A DNA stretch of 64,000 nucleotides from Trichoplax sp. H2 (GCA_003344405.1 NOWV01000233.1:1-64000); one strand, 5' to 3'; numbered from the stretch's first letter, positions 1 to 20,800 are shown. Notes: generated by a model from the sequence alone, not told the origin. Program-made: numbers and translations.

Positions 1-41
1 GCGAAAGGATGGAGAACGAATGAGCAAGCGAAAGACGACGT

Positions 42-6543
<6,502 letters not shown>

Positions 6544-8673
6544 AATCTTTGAACTATGAGTATATTAATATATCATTATCAATGTTGCTGATTCAAAAAT
6601 TATCAGACTATATCGCAATCCCAATATGATATTCTAACTTGATGTTACTTGGATAATTTTTTTCAACGGAGCACCACTGGTGCGAACGTTCAGTATATGA
6701 TATTACAACTAGTATCATAATTCCAACTGTTTTATATTCGCACACTAAGGTTCATCTTTTATAATTTCTTTTTGTATAATATTAAGCGAGAAATTGTTGT
6801 TTCATAGGCTATTTTTATTATTTTTGTTAAGGATATGGTTAGGTATTGCAATATCTCAATTTCAGTGCGTATAGGAACCGGTTATCCAATCTATAGGATA
6901 AAATTTACTAGCTATGTATTTCTGATGTGTTACTAGATATATCGTATCAAATTATTTTATTCCAATATCGGAACTAAGAAATAAAATTAAGAAATATCAC
7001 TCATTTTATTATTCCTGTTTAGCTAAATATTCTTTCCAAGTAACTAATTATCACCCATGCATTGCTAGAAAAACCGCAACCAAGATATGACCCATTATGC
7101 AGATAATATCGAGTTACTGCATAGTAAGTTGAGTACACGCTAATAACTATTTGAAACTGTACTTCCGTATTAAGAAGATAATTACTGCATGAAAAAGTAA
7201 CAAGTGTAAACAATTCGTTAACGACGAAATAATGTCATTGAAAAAAAAACGAGTGATCTAATTCAGAATGCAGCTTGCATATCAAAATAATCCTTTTAAG
7301 TAGAATATGATATGCACAAATACTAATTTTAACATAATACAATATGTTATATATGTTATAATTACCAGACGTACATCAACCATTAAATACCTCGGGTCAT
7401 AACTTCAATGCAGTGAAGTGTCTCAAAATCAGCACCACGAGAACTACGATTTCTTGTTATCTTCACTTCAATCACATGCATTATTTTGTATTAAGGAATA
7501 TCTGCACCTGTATCTCTGCAGCAACGAAAGAAGCTACCGTTTGCATAATAGAGTGTATAAGAACTAGCTCATAGGTTAAAGGAAATAAAGTAATAATATT
7601 ATGAAGCTGTTCGTTAGTAGTATTTGACTGAAAAATCGCGATCACGGTAACAGTTCCATGTCATGCTAGAAAGTTATTTATATGCACAGTAGTGTGATAA
7701 TCTAGCTGTGAATTTTGTTTTACTGGAATATTTTGTGTAAAGCACATTCCTATTAATTTGAGCAGGTATTCAACTAGCGTAAATTTGTAAAAGCATGAGT
7801 GAATGCAGTGCGGAAATTATAACGAGTTTGAGTATTTCATAATTATACCTCATGAACAAGCTTTCTATCCATAAGCCACAAGCACGATCTACTTATTTTG
7901 GGGTACAAGTAATCATCTATTAACCTTTGAACATAATATTTCAATAGATTGTTATAATACATACTGCTATCGTCTTTTGCAAATTGCATTTAATTAGATA
8001 CTTATTATAATTTCGCAATCCGAATACAAGTTAAACTATTCTCGTGCATTCTTACTATTTTAATCTTAGCTATATATGGACCATATCACACCTACAAATA
8101 TGATCCTATTTAGAATTGTACTACAGTAATCATCGATTTATTAATTGATACCAATAATCAGATAAGGTAGAAAGGCAAACCTAGGCTCTGTTACAAATCT
8201 ATTTTTGTAAGGAGTGAAAATAAATATTAATACTACTACAGCGAATCAACACCACAAATCTGCTGTCATTTTTGTCTTCCGATATTTACTTACTTATAGT
8301 AGCACTCTAAACGCAGACAATCTGCTATCATCAGGAGGAAGAGATGCACTAGTAGTCTTTCTTAGACAAAACTGAACGTAAACTTTACAGAAAGTCTGAT
8401 TAGTTAGTTTATACTAAAGCCGCATAAATATTAGTTATCAGTACGTAGATAATATTATTATTATATTCACTTATCGACTGAAAAACATAAAAAATATCTT
8501 AGGTAAATTAATATTGGTACATTTCTAGATAAGTAATATTAAGGAAAGAATGCTGCGGCAGCTATGTAAAAGTTGCTTTGAAACAGGTTCTAGCAATTAT
8601 GCTGATGCTATTAGGTTTTTCAGCATCTATTCTTTAACGTTATTCTAAGCTTCAGCTAACGCCAAAATTTTAT
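6544..8673. other. Intergenic, CDK8 to TRPA-A (convergent 3' ends)
   Basis: AT-rich DNA between the CDK8 stop codon and the stop codon of the minus-strand TRPA-A gene. No convincing exon. A block near 6930-7030 resembles 24370-24480 downstream of TRPA-B, with shared words around CAATATC.GAAC.AAGAA and TTTAGCTAAA/CGGCTAAA. It may be an old shared 3' flank or a dispersed repeat. Confidence 0.6.
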
Positions 8674-11600
8674 CTATCCGCGCTGCATTGATTGGAATTG
8701 CCTAAATAATTCTTCCCTCTCCAACTTTGCACGCTGTTATGGCTGCGTCAGTACCTTCATTTTTATCTAATACACAAGACAAATATCAACAAAATTAACT
8801 GAATTAATAATATAATCAATGGGTAATTAAAAGCTAAGTAATAGTATTCGTATTTAAATATTGTTACGTTGTGCATGATGAAGATTACCGTATAGAGTTT
8901 GCACTTTGACAGATAGAAATAGTCATTCCTGTGCTTATTCTAGGCAGTCTTTAATTAATTCTAATTCTCAACTAACCTTCTTTGCTTTAGAGTCTACACG
9001 AGAAAGTAGTAAAGTATCCCAGGCTTTGGAATATTCTCCGGTAAGAGGGCTACCGCCATCCAAAGGAACTTTTTCGCCTTCATTCCAAAATTTTTGACGT
9101 AGCCTGTCCGGCATTAATTCATCAACATCGAGTGCAAGATCAACCTAAAAAGCATTACAAATTATTCAAACGGTCTCTTCATCTATTATTACAAAGTTCA
9201 TAACGTTATTGCTTGCACCTGCATCTTTAAATGCTTAAATGTAGCTTGATTTCGAATTTTTTTTATATCATCAACTGCCAAACCGGTCTATTTTATGAAA
9301 TAAACCAGAAAATACTCTTATTTACACAGATCAATTAATTTCGAGCTCAATTATGTGCAAAATCAACATGTGCTTAATGAAGTATGGGTATTTGGCTTCA
9401 ATAGAAAATATAGCCGATAAATTCCTTACCAACAGATTGACCAGCAAGATACGTATGAAAATGATAAAAATGGCATAAAGAATAATCGTTGCTGCTTTAT
9501 GGAGAATTGGAACGTTATCATTAAAAAATATATTTCTGAAGTCTACTGAATCAATAGTCATGATAGCTGTCGAACTCCAGGCTGCTTCAGCAGAGCTGAA
9601 CTGTTTCTAAGGAAAATATTCAATGTTACATATTTTTGTATTACCAAATCTATGTTTAAAGGGATATTATTATGCCTCTATTCTGTCGTTAGATATTTCA
9701 AAATTATTCACGAACAAACTACTCACATGATTTTGTAATAATAAGAAAAATGAAATTCCAAACCCAGTCATAATCAGCAAAAAAATGATAATTGATTCAG
9801 CGAAGGTTATGCATAGATCTATAAACATGAGAACATAAATTCCAAATCTGGGAAATATTCTAGCGAATAATGCTAGATTAAACCATGACAAAAAAACGGA
9901 GACTGCTCCAATTTGTGATAGCGAATTACTGTTGAAGTAATTAACAGGCAGAGTAAATATAAGAGTCATAATATAACAAATAATTTCCAACAGATTTTCC
10001 ACAGTGACGTAGTCGCGTCTTTGATACAAGAATTGAAAGAGCTGTAATAAAACAGGTAAAAGCAACGGTAAATGGATATTGCGGTTCTTATGTACGCTTG
10101 TAATGATTATTATAACATGGTTACATGGAATGTGACCATTTATACTTTCCAGAAAAATTATCTAAGAAGTATTTTTACCTCAAATGCTAGGCGAACAGCG
10201 GCAAGTATCGAAACGATTACCGAACTAGCACAAATGAAATAAATTTTAGAATAATCTATTTGATTTGTTGTATTGCTCGAAAGAAGATTAGCTGCATTAT
10301 TTTCATTCGTCGAATTAACTTGCATTGTCAGAAAGCATAAATGACGGGTACCACGCGGATTCTCAATAGCGAATGCGGTTAAAAAAATCAAATAAAATAC
10401 ATATAGGATTAAATTGGTGTAGTAGATATATCGTCCAGATTGCTTCCATTTAAAGCTTAAGAAGTTCTTAACCAAAGGATGAGCTAGTAAGGATTCCCGT
10501 TTACTCTTAACCTATTCATGTACCATATCAAATTAAGTAATGTTAATTCTGCGCACTAATACAGATATATAGCACTCACTGATGTAGTAAAATTATAATA
10601 TTATACATTTATCATTTCTATTTTACTAGTGCATTCCGTATTTTTTATCGTATTGCAAGAGTATAGCTTGCTAAAGTTTGAAATTCTAATTTTTCTGCTC
10701 TTAATTAGAATTTTAGTTGGCCTTACTCATAATAATCGAGATCGGATTTAACCCGATCAAATACTCGTATAGTTGATGCAAGTAATCTTTATGTTTTAAC
10801 TATGCTCAAAAAAAATGATGCAAAATTAAGCATGAGCGCTGTAATTCAGCTTAAAGTAAACGAAATACTATTCTATACCATAATCATTTAAGGATAATTT
10901 GCTGTAGACCATCTCTGTCTGCTATTTGGTCGTTTCATACAGTGAATGAAAATACCATTAGCGTTATTGTAACACGGATCCTCAGTACTTTCGGCCTGAA
11001 AAGACTTAAACCAATTGGTAAGGGTGTCGTCTAAGAATTCATATCGAAAGCTAATTGCGTAGTTTGAATCTCCAGTAGACTCCTTAGTTATGCATTTATT
11101 GAATGCTATTTCAGCCACATCTAATGCATGATAATTGACGGCAATTTAGAATGCAAAATTACTTTACATTTAACATAAATATTTTATCTTGCATATAACT
11201 GACGAAAATTGCAAAAATTTGGCAAAGTTTTAAATTATGTATTGCAAACTATGCTCTACTTTAAAGAAAATTTCGACCGCAAATCACGTAATATTTGACC
11301 GAAATATTCTATCTAGCTTATAATTAAAATAATTGAAAAATTGAGTATAATTTAAAATTACTTAAGCTTTCTAAACTATGCTCTAAAGATCGTAGAGGTC
11401 ATTACTACGAAACTGTTTGAGAAATATCAAGTAATATGACGAAAAATTCTTACCTGGTAACTTACGTATTAATTTACGTAGCGGAGTATCAATATTGCCT
11501 GTAGCAGATACGGTAGGATTTCTAAGAAGCTCTTTCCACTTTTCATGGTTAATTATAGCCATACTCGTTTCACTATCATTAAGACGAAAATGGAAGTGTA

Positions 11601-14600
11601 ACTTCTACTTCAAAAATTGATCTTATCATTGTAGACTAGTATTAAGCAAGATCAGACGAAATTGTTAAGTAGATTTACCGATGGCCTTCATCTATAGCCA
11701 TATCCAAGCAATTCCTCCCAGTCGTATCAGTTAAAGTGGCATCAGCTCCCTTCTGAAGTAACAGCTGCACACAACTTGTATGGCCATTCTGAGCTGCTAA
11801 ATGCAACGGAGTGGTCTACAACATTATATAGGGAAATAAAAAATTATTTTAAATTTTATAGATATTTGAACAATGTACAATAGCAATTAACCTTTCCGTA
11901 TTTAAATGTTTCAAATAAGGCTAATACATAACAGAAATAATTCAATTGGAAATGACTAGATATAGCTGAAAGTCTTTCTATCAAATCAATAATTCGACGT
12001 ATTACTGAAAGTATCAGGATCTATATTACCTAACCGTATTTGAACGATTAAAATTTAATTAATGTACAACGAGGAATTAATGGACTGATATTCATAGTTG
12101 CTAAAAACAACAGAAAATCTTTTGTAAATATATTAGTTTATGTATTAATTGAATAGATAAAGACCAATAATCTCATCGTGTTTAATTATACGTCAATTTT
12201 AATTAATAGAATCCGAAAAATTAATTGCTTATACTTGATACAAAGCAAAATTCTCTGTAATATTGCAGTAGATTTAACGTTACTATTTATTGCGATAGTC
12301 AACTGAAGTAGCGCGTAATTACTCATTGATAAAGGATATAATGTATATTGACAAATTGCTGTTGACTGTTTTCTGAAAACAACGCCAAGTAATATTATAC
12401 CTTGCACGATATGGCGAGCTTGGTAAATTAAACAAACGATATAATGTTCATTGTAAGAAATATTAGTTATTATAAGTATCAAGTGATACATAGACATTAT
12501 TGACTAAATGTATAATAATCGGTAGCCTATTTATAGATGTTATTTTAAATTCAACCTGTAATTATTAAGAAATTGTCTTACTTTGATATTTACTTTATGA
12601 TCATGGTTTGGATCTATAGGGGAATCCGCAGCAAGCAATAATTCTATCGCTTTAGACCTGCCATTTGCGGCTGCGCAAGCTAAAGGTGTCTTTCCATCAA
12701 TATTTCTAGGATTATAAATTTTTATTTAATTCGAGTACTTTTGAAATTTATTATGTCTATGATACATTATTATTATCTGAGTTAGCTAGTATTAAGTGAG
12801 ATTTCTGATTCACTCAATTAGAGAAGTATAACAGAAGGCATTCGCTTAAGCACATAGTTACTGCCTACCTAACATCAACGGCAGCGCCATTTCGCAACAA
12901 TACTGAAAGAACTTCAGTATGGCCCGCAATTGCCGCTAAATGTAAAGGAGTATTAGATCGACCATCTCTATCATAGAGGATGGAACGCTTGTGATTCACT
13001 AAGATTCTAACAGTTCTTTGAATAAGAAAAGATGGGCATATTGTGTAAGTTTTACCACTTTCTACTCCCTTTCTGTTCTATTTTATATTAGTACTTCCAT
13101 TTACAATAAAATATGAACATGCCTCAGCCGTAATATATGCCTTGATAAATAATGTAATCGAATTATTCGTAACATGTGACCAAAAGATCGCATAAAACTT
13201 AAAAAGAATATTAAAAAATTCTGTAGCTTTGCTAACTTTGTTCTTCCTTTGCTTGCGGCTAAATGAAGAGGTGTCATCTCATTTCCATTTCTGGCATTAA
13301 TTTGAGCATCATAAGATAATAAAACCTATAATAAATTTTGTTTTTTGAATATTATTCTTGTCAGCGTCATTTTCATCATGATATTACGTTTAAAATTATT
13401 ATTAATTGAACAATATATCAATACAAAAGGCATATAAAACAAGCAATGTATGGTATAACCTACCTTAACACATTCAGCGTAACCTTCTTGACATGCAATA
13501 TGCAAAGGGTAGTTATTATTGTCATCAGATGTGTCAAGTAACGCTCTAGCCGTTTCAGTATTTTCTTTAAGTAGATGCTAAATTTGCAAAATTAATAGAT
13601 TATCTCAGCTCTTTGCGTTATAGATTCATACACTTTAGTATTGAAATTGGAGATTTTTGAAATGGTTATAAATTAAAAAGATATAATAAAATCATAATCG
13701 AGCTTACTTTCAAGATATTTGATCGATTTTTTTGGGTAGCCCAATAAACTGAATTTCTTTCACGATAATCTGTTGCTAAAATATTAGCCCTATTATTTAA
13801 CAGTGCTTTGATGGCTTCAACGTGACTACGAACAGTCGCGCATAGAAGAGGCGTACAATACTGTTGATCTGTGGCCTCGATATTAGCTTGTCTATTGAAT
13901 AAAAAAAATTAAATTTACTCGTTCAGTAGTAACCTCAACTGCAGCTGCAGGCATAATACGAAATGCCATAGAAAATTTTATAATTCATAAAGTAGACAAA
14001 GAAAATCAATATTACTTTTGGATTAAATATTTAATAATTTCAAGTTTATTGTAGCTAGCAGCACGATGAAGAGGTGTTTGCAGTTTTATAGTCTTGGCGT
14101 TAACTTTTGCACCATTATTTATTAGTAGCATTACAATCTCTTTATTTCTAGCGGCTGCTAAATGTAACGGTGTTACACCATTAGATGCCTCTGCATTGAC
14201 ATTCGCGCCTAATAAAAAGATACATAAGAATGTAAAATATTATAAATAGGCAAAAATTTATATAAAATGAAAGCAGGCTTCATGCTAACTGTAAAGATAG
14301 TATTGTAATTAGTTTCTTTCACCCTCTTCAAGTAAGAACTCTACCACTTTAGTGTGTCTGTTGTCGGCAGCATAATGTAAAGGTGTATACTTTTTATTAT
14401 CCGTGGCATTGAGGATTTCCAATAAAGTATGGCCACAACTCTGGCTAGTTCTTATGAACTTAGCTAACTCTTTTACAGTCTGAAAATATGGTAAGTAATG
14501 CAAAATGTGTTTATTAAATTTTATCATTTCATAAGAGTTAGTATTGCATACTATTGGCTAGACTGTCAAACATTTGAAGGCGTCAGTTTGTTAGGAAACT

Positions 14601-17600
14601 AATTGTGACAGGTATTACTTATTGTTGCTGCTTACATTTAGATGGCCTTCTATGCAAGCAATATGCATTGGTGTAAGTTGATCGTCGTCTCTACACAGAA
14701 TATCTCCTAACCGCTTGAGCAACATTTCTGTAACTTCCAGGTGTGCTTTACTTATAGCCAGATGCAATGACTTTATAAGTTGACTACGTTCGAACTAGAC
14801 AAAGTTGATAGTACAAGACTTATCAATTAATTTGCATAAAGATTCAATTAAAAAATTTTATAATTTTTATAAATAATTTTAGACCTAGACAAGTGTATGA
14901 TTGCGGGTTTTATAAAATAAGGTGAGAAAGTTACAATCAGAAAAAGGAATCAACTTTATGCGAAACTATTCTCAAAATGTACAGTATAAATGCACATAAA
15001 CTTAATGATCTATCTAAAGCTAACAAACAGATAGACTAAGATATATACAGTAACTCATCACACCTTATTTCGGTGATCTTCTTGAGATAATAAATAATTA
15101 CAGACATGTTGATTGCCTCTTTCTGCCGCATAATTCATCGGCGTAAAGCCGTACTTATCGCACATGTTGATATCTTCCCACTTTTTAAAGATACATAGAA
15201 TATCGGCGCTACATGCTGTAGGATCATTAACTTTATCATCAGATGATTTCTCTAAAAGTACAACATATTTGCTATCGTATGAAGTTGACTTCCGATATTT
15301 AACAAGCATAAGCATTAAGACAAGATGGATAATCATATTATAGTAGTTAAACCTTTATAAAGCAATAACTGGGAAAAAGTAACAATAACTTCTACTTAAT
15401 CACGTCCGGCAGTTTTTTATTTGAGATTTTAGCATTCATCACCTTCTTTTTGAATCGATTGGTCTTCGGTCCTTGTAGGCCTATAAAATTTGGCGGCATA
15501 ATGTAATGGCGTTGCCTCATCTTTATCTTTGACGAATACGTCTGTAAAACATTGCATACAAATAATGCAGTTAGGATTTTAAGATATACGTATACTAACA
15601 TTATGGTATTGCGCAGCATTAAAACTAAATTAAATACTAGATCAAATAAAGTAATTTAGTTAATGTATGAGATTATACTGTAGTAAAGTACTAAATTTAA
15701 GGTACAGAGCAGCGATGAGCACTGTTGGAACTGAACGACCTACTTGAACGAACAAAGAGTACTCTAGTTAATATATGAAAATATAGCGTTGTGAAGTACT
15801 AACATTACGATACTAAGCAGCTACTCGTCGAATTGGAACTAAATTACCTATACGATCGAATAAGTGCTCTAGTTAATGTATCAGAATATACCATAGTACA
15901 ATACCACTAACTGCACGGTACTGAACAGTCGTGAGCAGAATTTAAACTAATTTACCTACTCGGTCAAAAAAAATGTTCTAGTTAATATATGAAAAATATA
16001 CAGTACAAACAGTTAAATGAGATAAATATACTTTTTATGATATTCTAATGCGTTTTAAACTTTATAATAATTCAATTTTGACCTATAAATAATCATGCAA
16101 AATTGAATTATTTTCTATATGTCTGGATAATGATAAATAATTGTAGGTAGTTTTCATTCTGCTCGCCGTAAACTTACTTGCTCCATTATCAACCAAGATT
16201 TTAAAGCATTCCTTTTTATTATATTGCATCGCGTAGTGAATAGGGCAAACTCCCTTCTTATCTCGTTGATTAATATAATCATTTTTCTTCATTTCATCCA
16301 AGCCTCTAGTTTCCGTGGTGATTAAGTATTCGATATCTTGTTTCAATCCTTTCCGTGCAGCCTATTAATATGTACGTATAAAGCTCAATGGAAGTTGACT
16401 TGTTAATAGTAAAAGCTCTATTTTAGCTTCATGGCCACTATTACGAAGTCGAAAGTTTATAATTAATGTAGTATATTGAATTTGGTGCTATAATTTGTAA
16501 AGTCACTATGCTTATTTAATGATAAAGTGTAGATATATATTTTCAGTGTGAAACTATAATATTTAAGATTACTTAGGCTTAGTTATTACAGCCAACGAAG
16601 TCCGTTCTTGTCTTATCATATTCAATATAAGCAGGGTTATCGCTTTTAGTGGTGTGATAAATTACCCGTTATCAATGCTCATGGTATGCTATTTTAAAAT
16701 GTTCTTACTAACATTCTCTATTTATAACGGTACTGGTATCTATAATAAAGTTCAGTTCAGCACTCAACTATAACGAACTCTTGTAACGTAAAAGATAGTA
16801 TTACCAAAGTAAAGTCGTAATAGCCACCTTCTCTGATACTGTGCAAATTTTAACAATCATAAATAACACCAAGATGAAATAGAGCTAAATAGTGCTAACC
16901 ATAACAAAATCGGTACCTCATTACTTCATTGAGTTAAGAAGGAAATGATACAATTAATCTTTTAAAACTGTGACTGAAAATTACAACAAATACTTAGTGA
17001 TTGCTGTTCAAATCTCGTTATTTTTCTAAGTATGCTTCTACTATTCCGTAACGTAAAATGAGATAAAGATTAGAGTTACGATAAAGTTCTTAGCATCTTG
17101 GTTAATACTAGCGTTTTGATACAAACACTACAATGGAAGAACAACAAGATATTCACTACAGAAATGTAAATTGCTGTACTAAATTACCTTAAAAATTTAT
17201 ACTGAAGTCTTATATTCTGATTTAAACATACACTAGCGGTTATCATATCAAACTAGTAAATTACCCGTTACAATGAACGGGAACGTATTTTAACATTCGG
17301 TACAGTATTTTATATAAGATATACTTTTTTTACAACATTTTCTACCAGATGTATTATTGAGCTTCGAATTGAAAGTACATTATATAGTTCACTAAATTAA
17401 GTAATACCCCTAGAATGTTTTCACTGATAAAAGAAATGATTAACTCGGATTGATGATATACTGTATTCGTATCATCCGAAATTATTGATATCACAATCGC
17501 ATTATGTCAGCTACAATATAGAATCTATTCAATTAAATTCGTAATATCATTTCGTTAGCTTACTTCATGTAATGTTTTGGATGCACAATATGTATTCTCT

Positions 17601-17812
17601 GTCGATGAAGGCATGCTTGTTTCAGTATAAGCTGTTACGTCAACTTGCACTTGGGATTCTTCTGTCGGAGACGAATTCATGTTGTTTGACTGGGTAGAAG
17701 GATTACTTTCAGGACTGAGATTGTAGAAAGAATAATTTTTAGGGTCAAATGGAAATAGCAACACAATTATGTGGCAGACCGAATTCGAAATTTTGTTACT
17801 ATCCTTAATCAT
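8674..17812 (-). CDS. TRPA: TRPA1-like ankyrin cation channel, paralogue A (in-frame stop)
   Basis: Ankyrin-rich TRP channel of the TRPA1 family, a plasma-membrane cation channel gated by noxious stimuli. Exons, high to low: 17564-17812, 16178-16361, 15443-15541, 15064-15251, 14636-14794, 14323-14479, 14016-14208, 13708-13891, 13464-13577, 13237-13325, 12869-13015, 12582-12705, 11679-11815, 11454-11572, 10879-11120, 10179-10511, 9727-10041, 9430-9606, 9219-9287, 8977-9144, 8674-8733. About 1168 codons: 16 ankyrin repeats (TPLHYAA type), a TRPA linker, S1-S6, a TRP-box-like LAVDDI, and a short charged helix at the end. The S1-S2 loop has NST and NTT sequons. Oddity: exon 15 reads NYP-stop-MIM (TAA at 10888-10890) where paralogue B reads NHPLMIM, so as sequenced only 791 ankyrin-region residues would be made. 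All other exons are open and phase-matched. The first exon may instead begin at the splice acceptor at 17714; the last exon is the least certain. Confidence 0.85.
11816..12581 (-). other. TRPA-A intron 12
   Basis: Intron between the ankyrin exons at 12582-12705 and 11679-11815. It contains a chance minus-strand reading frame of about 100 codons with no ankyrin or other recognisable pattern. No other signal seen. Confidence 0.75.
15657..16000 (-). repeat. 107-base tandem repeat in TRPA-A intron 2
   Basis: Three diverged copies and a partial fourth, marked by TAGTTAATRTATGA-type starts at 15657, 15765, 15870 and 15979. Internal shared words include AAGTACTAA, GGAACTRAA and TTACCTA. The repeat lies wholly within the intron between exons 3 and 2 of TRPA-A. 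Confidence 0.85.
16362..17563 (-). other. TRPA-A intron 1
   Basis: Intron of 1.2 kb between the N-terminal exon and the first ankyrin exon. It holds two copies of an AATTACCCGTT-containing dispersed motif (about 16661 and 17258). The second has a complementary AACGGG arm. A stretch around 16670-16790 also resembles 44260-44380, sharing TTCTCTATTTA and ATCTATAATAAA. Confidence 0.7.
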
Positions 17813-20800
17813 GAGGCATTCACTATAATAGCATCGATCCTAAGCGTAATAGGAAGTGGCTATAACTTCTGCATTATTATTATTATTATACTATATGTCA
17901 AGTATTTCGGTCAATGACATTATTGTGTACACCCAAATCAGTTTAAGATGTGACATATATTCACTTGAATAGTAGTTTATCGTAGTGTTAATAATTTGCA
18001 TCATAAGATGCAAATTATTCATAACTTACATTAAATTAAGTAAATTGACGTACGTATTAGTCAAATTGATTTATAACGAGTTACTGATCATACTGTCCTC
18101 TTATAATACCAGCGCATTAATAAGGAACTCTATTTATACTTTAGAACTGAAGTTTGACATTATTTTATCCTAGTAAAGATCGATTCATCTCTAAAAATGA
18201 CAAAAGAACACATCATATAAAGTTGGAAACTATGCAATGCTCACAGAATAGGCTATCAAGCTATTACGTACTTTTAATAATAAAGCTTGTAGTCAAAATG
18301 CTGAAATAGCTTTCTAGTGGGCATAGAACAAGTATAGATCTATAACGTACAAATATATCATTAACTTAAATAAACTTGCATTCTTCCTCACAACTACACT
18401 ACAGCTAAGCTTTGCCTGTTATATTCTGGGAAATTAAATGCTGTCGTTGAGGTTCGGAATCGATAGGAAAGATTGGACGAATTAAATGACTATCAAAAAA
18501 CCTTAATTAATAGTAGTGGAACATCCTTTAAAAAGTAATACCGTCTTCCTTTCATAACTATAACTAAGATCTTTGAATTTAATGAAGAGGACATAATTAG
18601 CATAATTCATTTTAGGCCATAATTTGTAGCCAAATGCGATTAAGATGAGCGTAACATAGTCAAACGCATTTATTAAAAACTTAATTTAGTAAAGACTTTG
18701 TTAGTCCTAGATCCAACTAGATATCTCAGAGATCCTCCGTACTCAATATATAGTAATTTTATGCTTTCCAAATGTCATTTTCTTCTTTGACACGAAACCT
18801 AGCTAGCATACTTTCCAAGTTGCATTCCTTCTCATTATATTTTATCTGTTATTATCATTAAAATTAAGGCCATCAGCCTTATAATTATAAGTATCTGAGC
18901 GCAACATAGTCAAACATATTTATTAAAATCTTATTTTAGTAAGGACTTTACTAGTCCTAGATCCAACAAGATCTCCCAGAGATCCTTAGACTACATTGCA
19001 AACAATGCGCTGTTTGTTGGTATATTCACGTGGTTATGTGGATAATATTTACAATTTTGTTGCAAGCAGTTGAAAAGTGCTTTAACTGTCACATGATAAA
19101 GGTCAAACTTCTATAAATAAATCGCGGCATAGAGCATCTGCTAATTCTCAAAATTCTATCAAACCAATCTTTTTATATGTTTACTCTCCATTCCCTATTC
19201 AGTACTCAATATATAGCAATTCTACGCTTTCCAATTGTTATTTTCTTCTTTAGAACGAAACTTAGCTGGCATACTTTCCAAGTTGCATTCCTTCTCCTTA
19301 TATTTTATCTGTTATTATCATTAGAATTAACCAACTGGTGCAACGATAGTCAGATTTACTAACTTAAATAACTGTTGACATTGGTAAATGAAATCTTGTA
19401 TTAGAAGAATACGGTAACTGATCTACTTTGATGATCCCAATCACGCCATCAATTAAAAATATTCGTGTATGATTAGATGTTACCTATGCCTCATATAGAA
19501 AATTAAATGATGATTTACTGTGTATAAGCGTTAGTAGAAGTCAAAACTGAACTAATTAGAAGTACTAGTAGCTTATTAAGTAGTTGAAAATAGTTTTATC
19601 AATCTTATATAGAGTAAAATCTTTCCGTTACGGTTACCTCTTATCCTTGATTAACGTTTGACTCGCGATAAATTGTAATAAAATGTCATTACTATCCGCT
19701 GAAGTTTGACTAAAGTTGATTATTATTACCGCTGTATTTTCTTAAGATTGATTTTACACTGTCATGCATTTGCCCTCTATTCCAATACTTAATGCTTCCC
19801 GATTAATGCCGACATTGACCTCTCATAAACTTGTTTACGTCTTTCACCTGAAGATTGCCTAATCTATAGATTAGACAAGTAGGTAATAATAATACGTTAT
19901 TATGGAAAGTGTCCACATTTTCCAACTTTACTATAACTTTTGTTTACAAAGGAAAGACAGCGCTACATCCGTCCCTTTATTAGACTAGCAGCAATACAAT
20001 TTATCGTACTATATTATTGAAAGCTATTGTGTTTACCTTCTTCCAGGCGTAACCTTGATATCAATCAAATTGAGTCATTAGCGCCATCTAGCACTAACCC
20101 TAACCCCAACATCCTTTGTCTGAAATTAATTGCCTGGAGGCATGCGAACACACCCTTTAGTTTAAGTAACTGTACTTTACTCTGTCTACTTTGTATACTG
20201 TAAGGTCTAAACCGAAAGAGCGTAAATACTTCTTAATTGATCTGCCCGTTAGCACAAAGTCACTATTCTTAAGCAAGTTCTTATCTAATTTTTGATCGAT
20301 AATAGTACAATTATCAATTTAGTTTTCCATATTTGTATTAGTAATCACATTTTTTAATAATATCATCTAAGTAAAGATGTTAATGTGTTAAATTTTCTAT
20401 TAATTTTGATTCTATATAAATGCTTGCCGAGAAAGACAAGTCAAACACTCGACGAATTCGATGGTTTATCAGGCGAAAAGAAATTATCGTAACAACCGCG
20501 GTTACTAGACTCATTGTTGTTTACATTAGGTTTTTCATTGCAACTTCCGGGTTACACCGCCGACATGGTGACTTCCTAATTAACAGTCTCGACTTTGTAC
20601 TGAACACAGTTAATACCTTTATATAGTACTGTGTGTACTGTAGAAATATTTTCTTTACTCCAAAAATAATCCTACTAATAAACTGAGCAATTTTAAGGCG
20701 CTAAGATAAACAATGTCAATAAAATCGATGGAATTTTGGAAAGCGTTATCGTTTGTTCTAGCAAAGTGAACCTTTCAAATTCCCCTCTAGAAAAATCGCT

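Noticed and set aside
12186-12497. Minus-strand 103-codon frame between TRPA-A ankyrin exons
   Set aside because: Flanking ankyrin exons splice in phase without it, and it carries no ankyrin pattern.
8674-17812. Calling TRPA-A an outright pseudogene
   Set aside because: Only one lesion is visible in 21 exons; an error or a recent allele is as likely, so it is kept as a gene with the stop reported.
20094-20106. Telomere-like CTAACCCTAACCC
   Set aside because: Only two units in unique DNA, far from any end; most likely chance.
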